From NCBI GenBank assembly GCA_021786265.1, contig JAJYNP010000016.1, positions 1 to 64,000 of the forward strand: a DNA stretch of 64,000 nucleotides, in the 5' to 3' direction. Positions 1-7,155 of the stretch are shown in pieces; within the stretch, counting starts at the first letter, position 1, and each line of letters opens with the position of its first letter. The stretch is from Chloroflexota bacterium (GTDB lineage: Bacteria > Chloroflexota > Limnocylindria > Limnocylindrales > CSP1-4). The position numbers and the translations under genes are program-made. The notes under the pieces are model-generated. The model saw only the letters and a list, made by a program, of their open reading frames with translations. It did not search any database and was not told where the DNA came from.

Positions 1-120
1 CGTGTCAGCGCGGCCGAGTTGCGTCACATCCAGCGGAGCCTCAACGGCCGGCCGCGCAAGACCCTTGGCTACCTGTCACCATCAGAGAAGCTCGCAGAGA
101 TCGTTGCGGCCACCGGTTGA
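1..120 (+). pseudogene. 3' remnant of an IS30-family transposase (cut by window edge)
   Basis: The first 39 codons in frame 1 read through to TGA at 118-120. They contain the segment RPRKTLGYLSP, which matches the conserved C-terminal end of IS30-type DDE transposases (N-x-R-P-R-K-T-L-G followed by a P-x-E helix). Only the tail is inside the window, so whether the full gene is intact upstream cannot be seen. It is followed by non-coding sequence with a gene fragment, as expected at the edge of an insertion element. The call rests on motif recognition. Confidence 0.75.
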
Positions 121-172
121 ATCCGCCGCACCGAAAAGCTGCTGCCGACGCGCGGCGAGCCCGACAAGGTTT

Positions 173-192
173 CCACGATCGAACGATCGTGG
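173..192. repeat. Short perfect hairpin beside the IS30 remnant
   Basis: CCACGATC, a GAAC loop, and GATCGTGG form an 8-bp perfect stem about 50 nt after the transposase stop. It could be part of the element's terminal inverted repeat or a terminator. The other end of the element is outside the window, so the two cannot be told apart. Confidence 0.4.
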
Positions 193-325
193 CCGTATCG
201 AAGCGGGTTCAGTCCGGTCTGACGGGCCGAGGAATCGAATTGCCGAGCCGGAGCCATCGGCGCCGCCAACAGCGAGTGCTCACGTTTCGCAGGCCACGGC
301 TCTGGCCCCCGTGGCGTCGGCGGCC

Positions 326-496
326 GGGCGCGAGCAGCGGCGGCTCCCACGCGTCGTCCCACCAGCACGCGACCCACCCGATCCCGCGCGCTCGCAGGAA
401 GGCTATGAGCCGCTCGCCACAGCTCGCCGCGCTGCCGTTGAGGTACGCCTGCGTCGGACTCGGGTTCTCGTCAATGTAGCCCCATTCGCGGTTGCC
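326..496 (-). pseudogene. Fragment resembling the C-terminal end of a glycoside hydrolase (cellulase/GH5-like)
   Basis: On the minus strand a 57-codon stretch reads like a conserved protein: it has EWGYIDEN, then AYLNG, then ERLIAFL, and ends GIGWVACWWDDAWEPP. The spacing and the W-rich end resemble the last beta-strand/helix of GH5-type cellulases. No matching N-terminal part is visible upstream (the vapC gene lies there), and the frame loses all similarity after 326. I therefore call it a decayed remnant next to a transposase tail. The family assignment is from memory of the motif and is tentative. Nothing recognisable lies between 193 and 325 or between 497 and 579. Confidence 0.35.
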
Positions 497-579
497 GGGG
501 CTGGCCGCGCCAGCGCGATCGTCACTTGCTGCTCGACAATGCGGCGCTTGGCGCCGACCGCCGAGAAGCCTCGGCTGAT

Positions 580-984
580 CTAGCGGATCTGCTCGACGAC
601 GAGTCCGTCCACGCCGAGACCGCTCCACGCTCGCTCTGCCGTCAACGCGGGCGCTCGGATGGACATGGCCAGTGCGATGCACGCTCGATCGCCGAGCGAC
701 AGACCGAGCGAGCGCGTCCGGGGCGCCAGCTCGGCCACCGCATCGGCGTCCGATTCGGCGAACGGCACGATCTCGGCGTCGACCGCCGCCAACGCGTGGC
801 GGACGATGGCAGGCGTCATCCGGTACTCCCGGAGCTTGCCGGCCGCCTCTGCCCAGTTCACCGCCGAGACGAGCACCCGTCCCCTGCTCCGCAGGCGCGT
901 GGCGACCACCTGCGCGCCCGGCTCGTTGCGAGCGTAGGCCACGATCGCCGACGCGTCGAGGACGATGACCTCCGTCGTCGTCAC
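580..984 (-). CDS. PIN-domain ribonuclease toxin (VapC type)
   Basis: A 134-aa PIN-domain protein. It carries the expected acidic residues: Asp10 in VLDASA, Glu in NWAEAAGKL and Asp in LGDRACIALA. VapC toxins are Mg-dependent endonucleases that cleave tRNA or rRNA when released from the antitoxin. I chose the GTG start at 984 because it overlaps the stop of the upstream antitoxin as GTGA, a sign of translational coupling, and because the PIN fold begins straight after it. The longer reading (ATG at 1074) would overlap the antitoxin by 90 nt. The pair sits beside IS remnants, as mobile toxin-antitoxin modules often do. Confidence 0.85.
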   Translation of the reverse strand: MTTTEVIVLDASAIVAYARNEPGAQVVATRLRSRGRVLVSAVNWAEAAGKLREYRMTPAIVRHALAAVDAEIVPFAESDADAVAELAPRTRSLGLSLGDRACIALAMSIRAPALTAERAWSGLGVDGLVVEQIR

Positions 985-1238
985 GCGGGGGATTCCCGTT
1001 CGGCCTCTCGACGCCGCTCCTCGAGAAGCTCGGCGGTAGCGTCGCCTGGCCGCGCACGCGCAGCCGCCCGCCACATCTTCCGCTCGATGGAATCGAGCGG
1101 CTCAACGATGACGCGACCATGGCTGACGCGCACGGCGAGCGCGGTGCCCGGCGTCAGTCCGGCAGCGGCCCGCACTCGTGCGGGGACGACCAGACGTCCC
1201 TGGCGGTCGAGTCGAGAACGCTCCACCACATTCCGCAT
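981..1238 (-). CDS. AbrB/MazE-like (SpoVT-AbrB fold) antitoxin
   Basis: An 85-aa protein with an N-terminal swapped-hairpin DNA-binding motif: LDRQGRLVVPARVRAAAGLTPG, then GRVIVEPLD. This is the SpoVT/AbrB pattern. A charged C-terminal tail (about residues 60-85, many E and R) would bind and neutralise the PIN toxin encoded directly downstream, with which it shares a GTGA overlap. Such antitoxins usually repress their own promoter. An inverted repeat lies directly upstream of the start (see 1241-1263). An earlier start, 9 codons upstream, is possible (MVCYHHHEM), but it would place the operator-like repeat inside the gene. Confidence 0.8.
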   Translation of the reverse strand: MRNVVERSRLDRQGRLVVPARVRAAAGLTPGTALAVRVSHGRVIVEPLDSIERKMWRAAARARPGDATAELLEERRREAERESPA

Positions 1239-1240
1239 TT

Positions 1241-1263
1241 CATGGTGATGGTAGCAGACCATG
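1241..1263 (-). promoter_or_regulatory. Candidate operator of the first toxin-antitoxin pair
   Basis: CATGGT (1241-1246) and ACCATG (1258-1263) are perfect inverted half-sites separated by 11 nt, centred about 14 nt upstream of the AbrB-type antitoxin start. AbrB-like antitoxins autoregulate through such dyads. The assignment is by position only. Confidence 0.4.
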
Positions 1264-1296
1264 GCATGCACTCTCGACCGACGGCAAGTCGCCCTC

Positions 1297-2784
1297 TCAC
1301 GACCCGCCGTCGCTGCCCGACCGACCGCTCCGTCGCCGTTCGCGCCGGCGTTCCATGAGCTCGCCCAGCTGGCGCTCGAACCCCTGGTCCGACGGTTCGT
1401 AGTAGCGCTTGCCGGCGAGCTTGTCGGGCAGGTACTGCTGGTCGACGTCGGCACCCGGGTAGTCGTGGGGGTACTCGTAGCCGAGGCCGATGCCGTGACG
1501 CTTCATGCGGGCCACCGGGGCATTCCGGAGGTGCAGCGGCACGGGCAGCGGCGCCAGCGCCTCCGCGTCGGCCTTCGCCGCGAAGTACGCCCGCCCCGAG
1601 CGGTTCGACTTGGGGGCGGCCGCCAGGAACGCGGTGGCCTGGGCAAGCGCATATTGCGCCTCCGGCAGCCCGACGTATTCCAGCGCCTGCGACGCGGCCA
1701 CCGCCAGCTGGAGCCCCCGCGGCTCCGCGTTCCCGACGTCCTCGCTGGCCAGGATGATCAGGCGGCGCGCGATGAAGCGCGGGTCCTCGCCGGCCACGAG
1801 CAGCTCCGCCAGCCAGTACAGCGCGGCGTCCGGGTCGTTGCCCCGGACGCTCTTGATGAAGGCGCTGATCGTGTCGTAGTGGCGGTCGCCGACCAGGTCG
1901 TACGCGGCGGCGCGTTGCTGCGCGGCCGCCTCCAGGTCCTCGCGGCGCGGGGCGGTCCTCCCCTCCCCGTCCCGGATACCCTCCGCGTCCGCGAGGGCAC
2001 TCGTGGACTCGAGCAGGTTGAGCGCCTGGCGGGCGTCGCCGCCCGACATCTGGACGAGGAGCCCGAGCACATCGTCGGCGAGTGCGACGTGGCCCGCCAT
2101 GCCGCGGGCGTCGACCAGCGCGGCCAGGATCACGGCCCGGATCTCGTCGTCGCCGAGCGGCTCGAGTCGGAAGACGCGCATCCGGCTCAGCAGCGGCGGG
2201 TTCACCGAGAGGTACGCGTTCTCGGTGGTGGCGCCCACCAGCGTGACCGTGCCGTCCTCGACGTGGGGCAGCAGCGCGTCCTGCTGGGCCCGGTTGAAGC
2301 GGTGGATCTCGTCGATGAACAGCACGCTCGGGGCACTCGACTCGCCCGAGTCCCGGCGCGCTCGCGCCTCCGCGATCGCGGCGCGCACGTCGGCGACGCC
2401 GCTCATCACCGCCGAGAGCGTGCGGAACTCGGCCCCCGCGGCGGCGGCCATCAGGCGTGCCAGCGTGGTCTTGCCGCTACCGGGCGGGCCCCACAGGACC
2501 ATGCTGGGAAGCGAGCCGCGGGCGGCGAAGCGTCGGAAGGGGCCCTGCGGCCCGACCAGGTGTGCCTGCCCCACGAACTCGTCGAGTGTCCGGGGACGCA
2601 TCCGTGCGGCCAGGGGCTGGTGCTCGGCGACCGGCCGGTGGGCGGCTGGCCGCGGAGCAGGCGACGGAGCGGCCAGCGACGGCGAGACGGGCGGCGGCGC
2701 GGCCGGATGCTCGCCGTACGGCGCGAGTCCTGTCGTGGAAAAGAGCGATGAGGACGTCTCGGGCTCGGGGCGACGGCGCGGCAC
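1297..2784 (-). CDS. rarA: Replication-associated recombination ATPase RarA (MgsA/WRNIP1 family)
   Basis: A 495-aa AAA+ ATPase of the clamp-loader-like RarA family, which acts at stalled replication forks. After a proline-rich N-terminus come the family signature LAARMRPRTLDEFVGQ (about 58-73), Walker A GPPGSGKT (99-106), Walker B VLFIDEIH (154-161), sensor-1 region GATTEN and an arginine-finger region LLSRMRVF. The C-terminal half is the tetramerisation region typical of RarA. Start is GTG 2784; the roughly 55 residues before the signature are low-complexity, so an internal start is conceivable. It lies 25 bp downstream of the second PIN toxin on the same strand and may be read from that transcript. 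Confidence 0.93.
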   Translation of the reverse strand: MPRRRPEPETSSSLFSTTGLAPYGEHPAAPPPVSPSLAAPSPAPRPAAHRPVAEHQPLAARMRPRTLDEFVGQAHLVGPQGPFRRFAARGSLPSMVLWGPPGSGKTTLARLMAAAAGAEFRTLSAVMSGVADVRAAIAEARARRDSGESSAPSVLFIDEIHRFNRAQQDALLPHVEDGTVTLVGATTENAYLSVNPPLLSRMRVFRLEPLGDDEIRAVILAALVDARGMAGHVALADDVLGLLVQMSGGDARQALNLLESTSALADAEGIRDGEGRTAPRREDLEAAAQQRAAAYDLVGDRHYDTISAFIKSVRGNDPDAALYWLAELLVAGEDPRFIARRLIILASEDVGNAEPRGLQLAVAASQALEYVGLPEAQYALAQATAFLAAAPKSNRSGRAYFAAKADAEALAPLPVPLHLRNAPVARMKRHGIGLGYEYPHDYPGADVDQQYLPDKLAGKRYYEPSDQGFERQLGELMERRRERRRSGRSGSDGGS

Positions 2785-2809
2785 GCCCGCAGTGTAGCCC
2801 CGGAGCCTG

Positions 2810-3223
2810 CTACGGGACGAGCTGGAACGGCGCCCCCGAGACGGAGCGCAGGAGCGAGTACGGCCGCCGGTCGAACGTGGCGACCCGGGCCACTCCGAGG
2901 CGCTCGACGAGCGCCACCGTCAGCGCGTCGGCGAGCGAACACCGCGGGTCGACGGCCAGCGTGCGCAGGTTCCTGGCCCGCTCGAGGTCGGCGCGGGTCG
3001 GCGCCACCAGGTCGATCGCGCCGCCGATGACGGCGCCGAGGAACGCATCCGCGGCGACGGGTCCGAGCGCGCGCTGGAGGACGTGCTCGCACTCCGCGAG
3101 CGTCACCGCGCCGATGGCGAGTGGCTCGGCGGCCGCCTCGAACCAGGCGGCGGCGGCGGCGTGGTTGAGGTCGGCGCGATCCGCGGCCGCGACCACCACG
3201 CTCACGTCCAGCAGCGCGGTCAC
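2810..3223 (-). CDS. PIN-domain toxin (VapC type), second module
   Basis: A 137-aa PIN-domain protein starting at GTG 3223, which overlaps the antitoxin stop as GTGA. Acidic active-site candidates are Asp6 (LLDVSVVV), Glu in LAECEHVL, Asp in LADALTVAL and Asp in ATFDRRPY. That is a complete quartet for metal-dependent RNA cleavage. The longer reading upstream (to 3478) is the wrong frame of the antitoxin. It is unlike the first PIN protein in sequence and partner type, so the two modules were probably acquired separately. Confidence 0.87.
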   Translation of the reverse strand: MTALLDVSVVVAAADRADLNHAAAAAWFEAAAEPLAIGAVTLAECEHVLQRALGPVAADAFLGAVIGGAIDLVAPTRADLERARNLRTLAVDPRCSLADALTVALVERLGVARVATFDRRPYSLLRSVSGAPFQLVP

Positions 3224-3468
3224 CGCCGCGTGGTCCCCATCTCTCGCGCGGCGATCCGCCCGGCGTCGAGGGAGAGCCGGCCGTGCCCGCTCCGCCCGAT
3301 CGCGATGAACGGAAGTGGGCCGCGGGGCGTCTCGGACGCATCGAGGTAGGCGCCGATCGCCTCGGCAATGAGCGCGGTCTTCGTCCGGCCCGCCGAGCGA
3401 GCCAGGCGATCGAGGCGGTCGAGCAGGTCGGTGGACAGCAGGATGGTCGTCCGCCGGGTGGTTGTCAT
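3220..3468 (-). CDS. Ribbon-helix-helix antitoxin (CopG/Arc type)
   Basis: An 82-aa protein with an N-terminal beta-strand (RRTTILLSTDLLDRL) and two helices (RSAGRTKTALIAEAIGAYL), the RHH DNA-binding fold. Its C-terminal tail (about 45-82) is the likely toxin-binding part. ATG 3468 is the natural start. RHH antitoxins bind as dimers to short palindromes near their own promoter, and two AT-rich palindromes overlap and precede this start (3466-3483). It is co-translated with the PIN toxin through a GTGA overlap. Confidence 0.87.
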   Translation of the reverse strand: MTTTRRTTILLSTDLLDRLDRLARSAGRTKTALIAEAIGAYLDASETPRGPLPFIAIGRSGHGRLSLDAGRIAAREMGTTRR

Positions 3469-3483
3469 ATGCACCCATATATG
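3466..3483 (-). promoter_or_regulatory. Paired AT-rich palindromes at the RHH antitoxin start
   Basis: CATATG (3466-3471) and CATATATG (3476-3483) lie 4 nt apart in otherwise very GC-rich sequence, at and just upstream of the antitoxin start codon. This arrangement suits a two-dimer RHH operator and may include the promoter -10 element. The same site faces the divergent serine operon. Confidence 0.45.
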
Positions 3484-3583
3484 CCTCACTGGACGCAGCC
3501 CGTCAAGCGTCCGTAGGATCGTCCCGCGCGTTCCCGCCGGCGAGGGGCCGCGCTCCTCCCCCACGCCGCACTGGGAGCACACC

Positions 3584-4783
3584 GTGGCCAACCTCGAAGC
3601 GCATCTGCGCGTACCGGGACCCACCCCGCTGCCCGATCCCGTCCGGGAAGCCGGAGCGTGGCAGATGGTCAACCACCGCGGACCCGAGTTCGCCGCCCTC
3701 ATGGGGCGCGTGGTGCCCGCTCTGCAGCGGGGCTTCCGCACCTCGAACGACGTCCTCCTCGTGGGGGCTTCCGGGACCGGCGGACTCGAGGCGGCCGTGG
3801 TGAACCACCTCTCCCCGGGGGATCCGGTGCTGGCGGTCAGCATCGGCGCGTTCGGTGACCGGTTCGCCAGGATCGCCACGCGGTACGGGGCGGACGTCAC
3901 GGTGCTCCCGGTCGAATGGGGGCGCGCCGCCGAGCCGGACGCGGTGCGGCAGGCGATCGCGGAGATGCGCGCCCAGGGACACGACCCGGTGGCCGTGTTC
4001 CTCACCCACAACGAGACGTCGACCGGCGTCACGAACCCGGTCGCGGAGCTCGCCGCGACGGTCCGGGCCGCGGCCCCCGAGGCGCTGCTCCTGGTCGACG
4101 CGATCAGCGGCCTCGGCGCCGTGCCGTTCGAGACGGACGCCTGGGGCCTGGACGTGGTCGTGACCGGATCCCAGAAGAGCTGGATGGTCCCGCCGGGACT
4201 GACCATGCTCTCCGTGTCCCCGCGCGCCTGGGCCGCCGCCGAGCGCGCGACCATGCCCCGCTTCTACCTCGACCTCAAGGCGCACCGCGATGCGGCCGAG
4301 AAGGGCTCCACGCCCTGGACCCCGCCCGTCAGCGTGTGTTTCCAGCTGGACGTGGCGCTCGGGTTGATCGAGGCGGAGGGCTACCCGGCGGTCTTCGCGC
4401 GGCACGCGGCCTGCGGCGCCGCCACGCGCGCCGGCCTGCAGGCCCTCGGCTTCCGCCTCTTCGCCGATCCGGCCCATGCCTCGAACACCGTCACCGCGGC
4501 CCACGTCCCCGCCGACCTGGACTGGAAGGCCTTCAACGCCGACCTTCGACGCCGCGGGCTCATGCTGGCCGGCGGCCAGGGCAAGCTGACCGGCCTGGTC
4601 TTCCGGGTGGGGCACCTCGGCCACGTCAGCGTCAACCAGATCCTCGCGGCGCTCGACATCCTCGAGGAGGCGCTGCTGGCCGCCGGAAGGCCGGTGGACC
4701 GCGGCGCTTCGCTGGCGGCCGCGGCACGCGCGGCGGACGTGGCGACTGCCGCGGCCGCCGCCGAGACGGGAGTCCGATCATGA
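3584..4783 (+). CDS. Class V PLP aminotransferase (alanine/serine-glyoxylate family), likely phosphoserine aminotransferase
   Basis: A 399-aa PLP enzyme. The PLP-binding lysine lies in VVTGSQKSWMVPPG, preceded by the cofactor Asp in LLLVDAISGLG and an early GASGTGGLEAA phosphate-binding loop. These are hallmarks of the alanine-glyoxylate/serine-pyruvate aminotransferase family. GTG 3584 is preferred because homology starts at once (LRVPGPTPLP). The stop overlaps the serA start by ATGA. Because serA and a phosphatase follow, I infer that it makes phosphoserine from 3-phosphohydroxypyruvate and glutamate, in place of a canonical SerC. The catalytic family is clear; the exact substrate is inferred from context. 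A short alanine-rich C-terminal tail is present. Confidence 0.9.
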   Translation: MANLEAHLRVPGPTPLPDPVREAGAWQMVNHRGPEFAALMGRVVPALQRGFRTSNDVLLVGASGTGGLEAAVVNHLSPGDPVLAVSIGAFGDRFARIATRYGADVTVLPVEWGRAAEPDAVRQAIAEMRAQGHDPVAVFLTHNETSTGVTNPVAELAATVRAAAPEALLLVDAISGLGAVPFETDAWGLDVVVTGSQKSWMVPPGLTMLSVSPRAWAAAERATMPRFYLDLKAHRDAAEKGSTPWTPPVSVCFQLDVALGLIEAEGYPAVFARHAACGAATRAGLQALGFRLFADPAHASNTVTAAHVPADLDWKAFNADLRRRGLMLAGGQGKLTGLVFRVGHLGHVSVNQILAALDILEEALLAAGRPVDRGASLAAAARAADVATAAAAAETGVRS

Positions 4784-6348
4784 GGCTGCTCGTCGCGGAA
4801 GCGCTCGCGGACGAGGGCGTGGCACTCCTCCGCGCCCACCACCAGGTCGACGTCCGCACCGGGCTGTCACGCGAGGAGCTCCTCGCCGCGCTCCCGGAGT
4901 ACGACGGGCTGATGGTGCGGAGCCAGGTGAAGGTCGACGCGGAGGCGATCGCCGCCGGATCGCGGCTGGCGGTCATCGGCCGGGCCGGGGTCGGGGTCGA
5001 CAACGTGGACCTGGACGCCGCGACACGGGCCGGCATCGTGGTGGTCAACGCGCCGACCGGCAACACCGTCGCCGCGGCCGAGCACACCATCGCGCTGATG
5101 TTCGCGCTCGCCCGGCGGGTCGCTGCGGCGGACGCGTCGGTGCGTCGCGGCGAATGGAAGCGGGGCGCGTTCACCGGCGTCGAGCTGCGCGGAAAGACGC
5201 TGGGGATCGTCGGACTCGGCAAGATCGGGATGGCGATCGCGGATCGCGCGCGCGGACTCCAGATGGAGGTGATCGGCCACGACCCATTCGTGTCCGCCGA
5301 GGCCGCCGCGCATCACGGGGTAACCGTGCGCTCCTTCGATGAGGTGCTTGCGGCGGCGGACGTCCTGACCCTCCACGTACCGAACACCAGGAGCACCAGG
5401 GGGCTGATCGGCGCGCCACAGCTCGCCCGGATGAAGCCGACCGCGTTCCTGCTCAACGTCTCGCGCGGGTCGGTCCTGGACGAGGCGGCCGTCGCCGAGG
5501 CGCTGCGCGAGGGTCGGCTCGCCGGAGCCGGACTCGACGTGTACGCGGCGGAACCCCCGACCGGCTCGCCGGTGCTCGACGCGCCAAACACGGTCCTGAC
5601 GCCGCACCTGGGCGCCTCCACCGCCGAAGCGCAGGTGCGGGTCGCCGTCGAGGCCGCCGAGCAGGTGCTCGACGTACTCGATGGGCGGCCGGCTTTGTAC
5701 GCGGTGAACGCGCCGCTGGTCACACCGGAGACGGCCCAGGCCCTGGCCCCCTTCCTTCCGCTCGCGGTCACCCTCGGACAGCTGTACGCGCAGCTCGCAC
5801 CCGAACCGGCCGACGAGCTGACGCTCGAGGTCGCCGGCGAGCTCGCGGCCCACGAGACCGGGCCGCTGGCCGCGGCGGTGCTGCGTGGACTCCTGGAGGT
5901 GGGCACCACGGAGCGGGTGAACCAGATCAACGCGCCGTCCATCGCCCGGGCCCGGGGGATGGCCCTCATCGAGCGCAAGCTGCCCGACGCAGGGCCGTTC
6001 GCATCGCTGGTCACGCTCACGGGCGCGACGGCGGTGGGCGGCACGGTCGCCGGGGGGGAGCAGCGGATCGTCCGGCTGGGTGACCATTGGGTGGACATGG
6101 CCCCCACGCAGCACATGCTGGTCACCAGCCACCGGGATCGCCCGGGCACCATGGGCCGTATCGGGCTGATCCTGGGGGAGCACGATGTCAACATCAGCGC
6201 CATGCACCTGGCACGGCGCGGTCCCCGCGAGGAAGCCAAGATGATCCTGGCGCTCGATGACCCGGTGCCGGACGCCGCCGCCGCGGCCATCCGGGCGGAT
6301 CCCGAGGTCCTGGACCTGTGGCTCATCCGGCTGGATGTCGGTGACTGA
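4780..6348 (+). CDS. serA: D-3-phosphoglycerate dehydrogenase
   Basis: A 522-aa long-form SerA, which oxidises 3-phosphoglycerate to 3-phosphohydroxypyruvate with NAD. Visible are GRAGVGVDNVDL (68-79), the Rossmann loop GIVGLGKIG (142-150), catalytic Arg229 in NVSRGS, Glu258 and His276 in TPHLGAS. These are followed by an allosteric substrate-binding domain and a C-terminal ACT domain (about 450-522, starting near MLVTSHRDRPGTMG). The ACT domain normally binds serine for feedback inhibition. It is translationally coupled to the aminotransferase upstream (ATGA) and overlaps the phosphatase downstream by 14 nt. Confidence 0.96.
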   Translation: MRLLVAEALADEGVALLRAHHQVDVRTGLSREELLAALPEYDGLMVRSQVKVDAEAIAAGSRLAVIGRAGVGVDNVDLDAATRAGIVVVNAPTGNTVAAAEHTIALMFALARRVAAADASVRRGEWKRGAFTGVELRGKTLGIVGLGKIGMAIADRARGLQMEVIGHDPFVSAEAAAHHGVTVRSFDEVLAAADVLTLHVPNTRSTRGLIGAPQLARMKPTAFLLNVSRGSVLDEAAVAEALREGRLAGAGLDVYAAEPPTGSPVLDAPNTVLTPHLGASTAEAQVRVAVEAAEQVLDVLDGRPALYAVNAPLVTPETAQALAPFLPLAVTLGQLYAQLAPEPADELTLEVAGELAAHETGPLAAAVLRGLLEVGTTERVNQINAPSIARARGMALIERKLPDAGPFASLVTLTGATAVGGTVAGGEQRIVRLGDHWVDMAPTQHMLVTSHRDRPGTMGRIGLILGEHDVNISAMHLARRGPREEAKMILALDDPVPDAAAAAIRADPEVLDLWLIRLDVGD

Positions 6349-7126
6349 CCGGCAGCTGGCCATTCCGCTCGGCCTCGACGCCACCTTCGTCCTGGTCCGC
6401 CACGGCGAGTCCACCTGGGTGGCCGAAGGGCGGGTCCAGGGCGGCGCGGATCCCCCGCTCTCGCCCCTCGGCGAACGGCAGGTCGCCCTCGTGGCAAGCA
6501 GACTGGTGGAGCCGCAGGCATCGCCCGCGCTGCCCGTGCCGGGCGGACGGCCGCAGGGCTGCTGGCACTCCCCGCTCCGGCGCGCCGCCGCGACCGCCGC
6601 ACCGATCGCCGAGCGGTGGGTTCCGGCGCTGCAGGCCCGGCCGGACGAGCGGCTGCGCGAGATCGGGCAGGGCGAGTGGGAAGGGTTGACCGGTGCCGAG
6701 GTGCGCGCGCGCTACCGGGACGTGCGCGCCGGATGGCGGCGCGACCCGGTCCACGTGCATGCGCCCGGCGGTGAGTCGCTGCAGCATGCGGACGCCCGGG
6801 CGAGGTCGTTCGTGGCCGACCTCCTGGGCATGGCCGCGGCCTCGGGCGGCCAGCGGGCATCGCCGCCCGAGGCCGGCTCGGTCCAGCGTGGACCGTGGAT
6901 GATCGTCGTCGCGCACGAGGGGATCCTCCGCGTGCTGGTCCTGGCGCTGCTCGATCTCCCGCTCGACGCGTTCTGGCGCTTCCCGTTCGGCCTCTGCGGC
7001 GTCTCCGTGGTCGAGATCCGCAACCGTCGCCCCGCACTGCGCGCCCACAACCTCCTCGAGCACCTGGCCCCACTCGGCCCCGGGGCGGACATCGCGGCCA
7101 CCCAGGACCGCGGCGGCACCCTCTGA
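6335..7126 (+). CDS. Histidine-phosphatase family enzyme, probable metal-independent phosphoserine phosphatase
   Basis: A 264-aa protein of the phosphoglycerate-mutase-like histidine phosphatase superfamily. It has the phosphohistidine motif LVRHGES (His23), an acid in REIGQGEWEG and the second histidine in VVAHEGILR. The start ATG 6335 lies within the end of serA, so the three genes form one transcript. Histidine-phosphatase-type phosphoserine phosphatases are known from Hydrogenobacter thermophilus and from cyanobacteria and Chloroflexota. The operon position makes that role more likely than mutase or cobalamin-phosphatase activity. A possible insertion (about residues 50-75 and 165-185, G/P-rich) makes it longer than the usual 200-210 aa. 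Confidence 0.82.
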   Translation: MSVTDRQLAIPLGLDATFVLVRHGESTWVAEGRVQGGADPPLSPLGERQVALVASRLVEPQASPALPVPGGRPQGCWHSPLRRAAATAAPIAERWVPALQARPDERLREIGQGEWEGLTGAEVRARYRDVRAGWRRDPVHVHAPGGESLQHADARARSFVADLLGMAAASGGQRASPPEAGSVQRGPWMIVVAHEGILRVLVLALLDLPLDAFWRFPFGLCGVSVVEIRNRRPALRAHNLLEHLAPLGPGADIAATQDRGGTL

Positions 7127-7155
7127 GCGACCGCACCCCCTGACGCGGCTCCGGC

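Noticed and set aside
173..192. Hairpin taken as an IS30 inverted repeat
   Set aside because: It is too short and the other end is not in the window. I list it only as a hairpin and do not claim an element boundary.
209..1120. Long minus-strand open frame across the first kilobase
   Set aside because: Most of it is the alternative frame of the PIN toxin and AbrB antitoxin. Only 326-496 reads like a conserved protein and is listed separately as a fragment.
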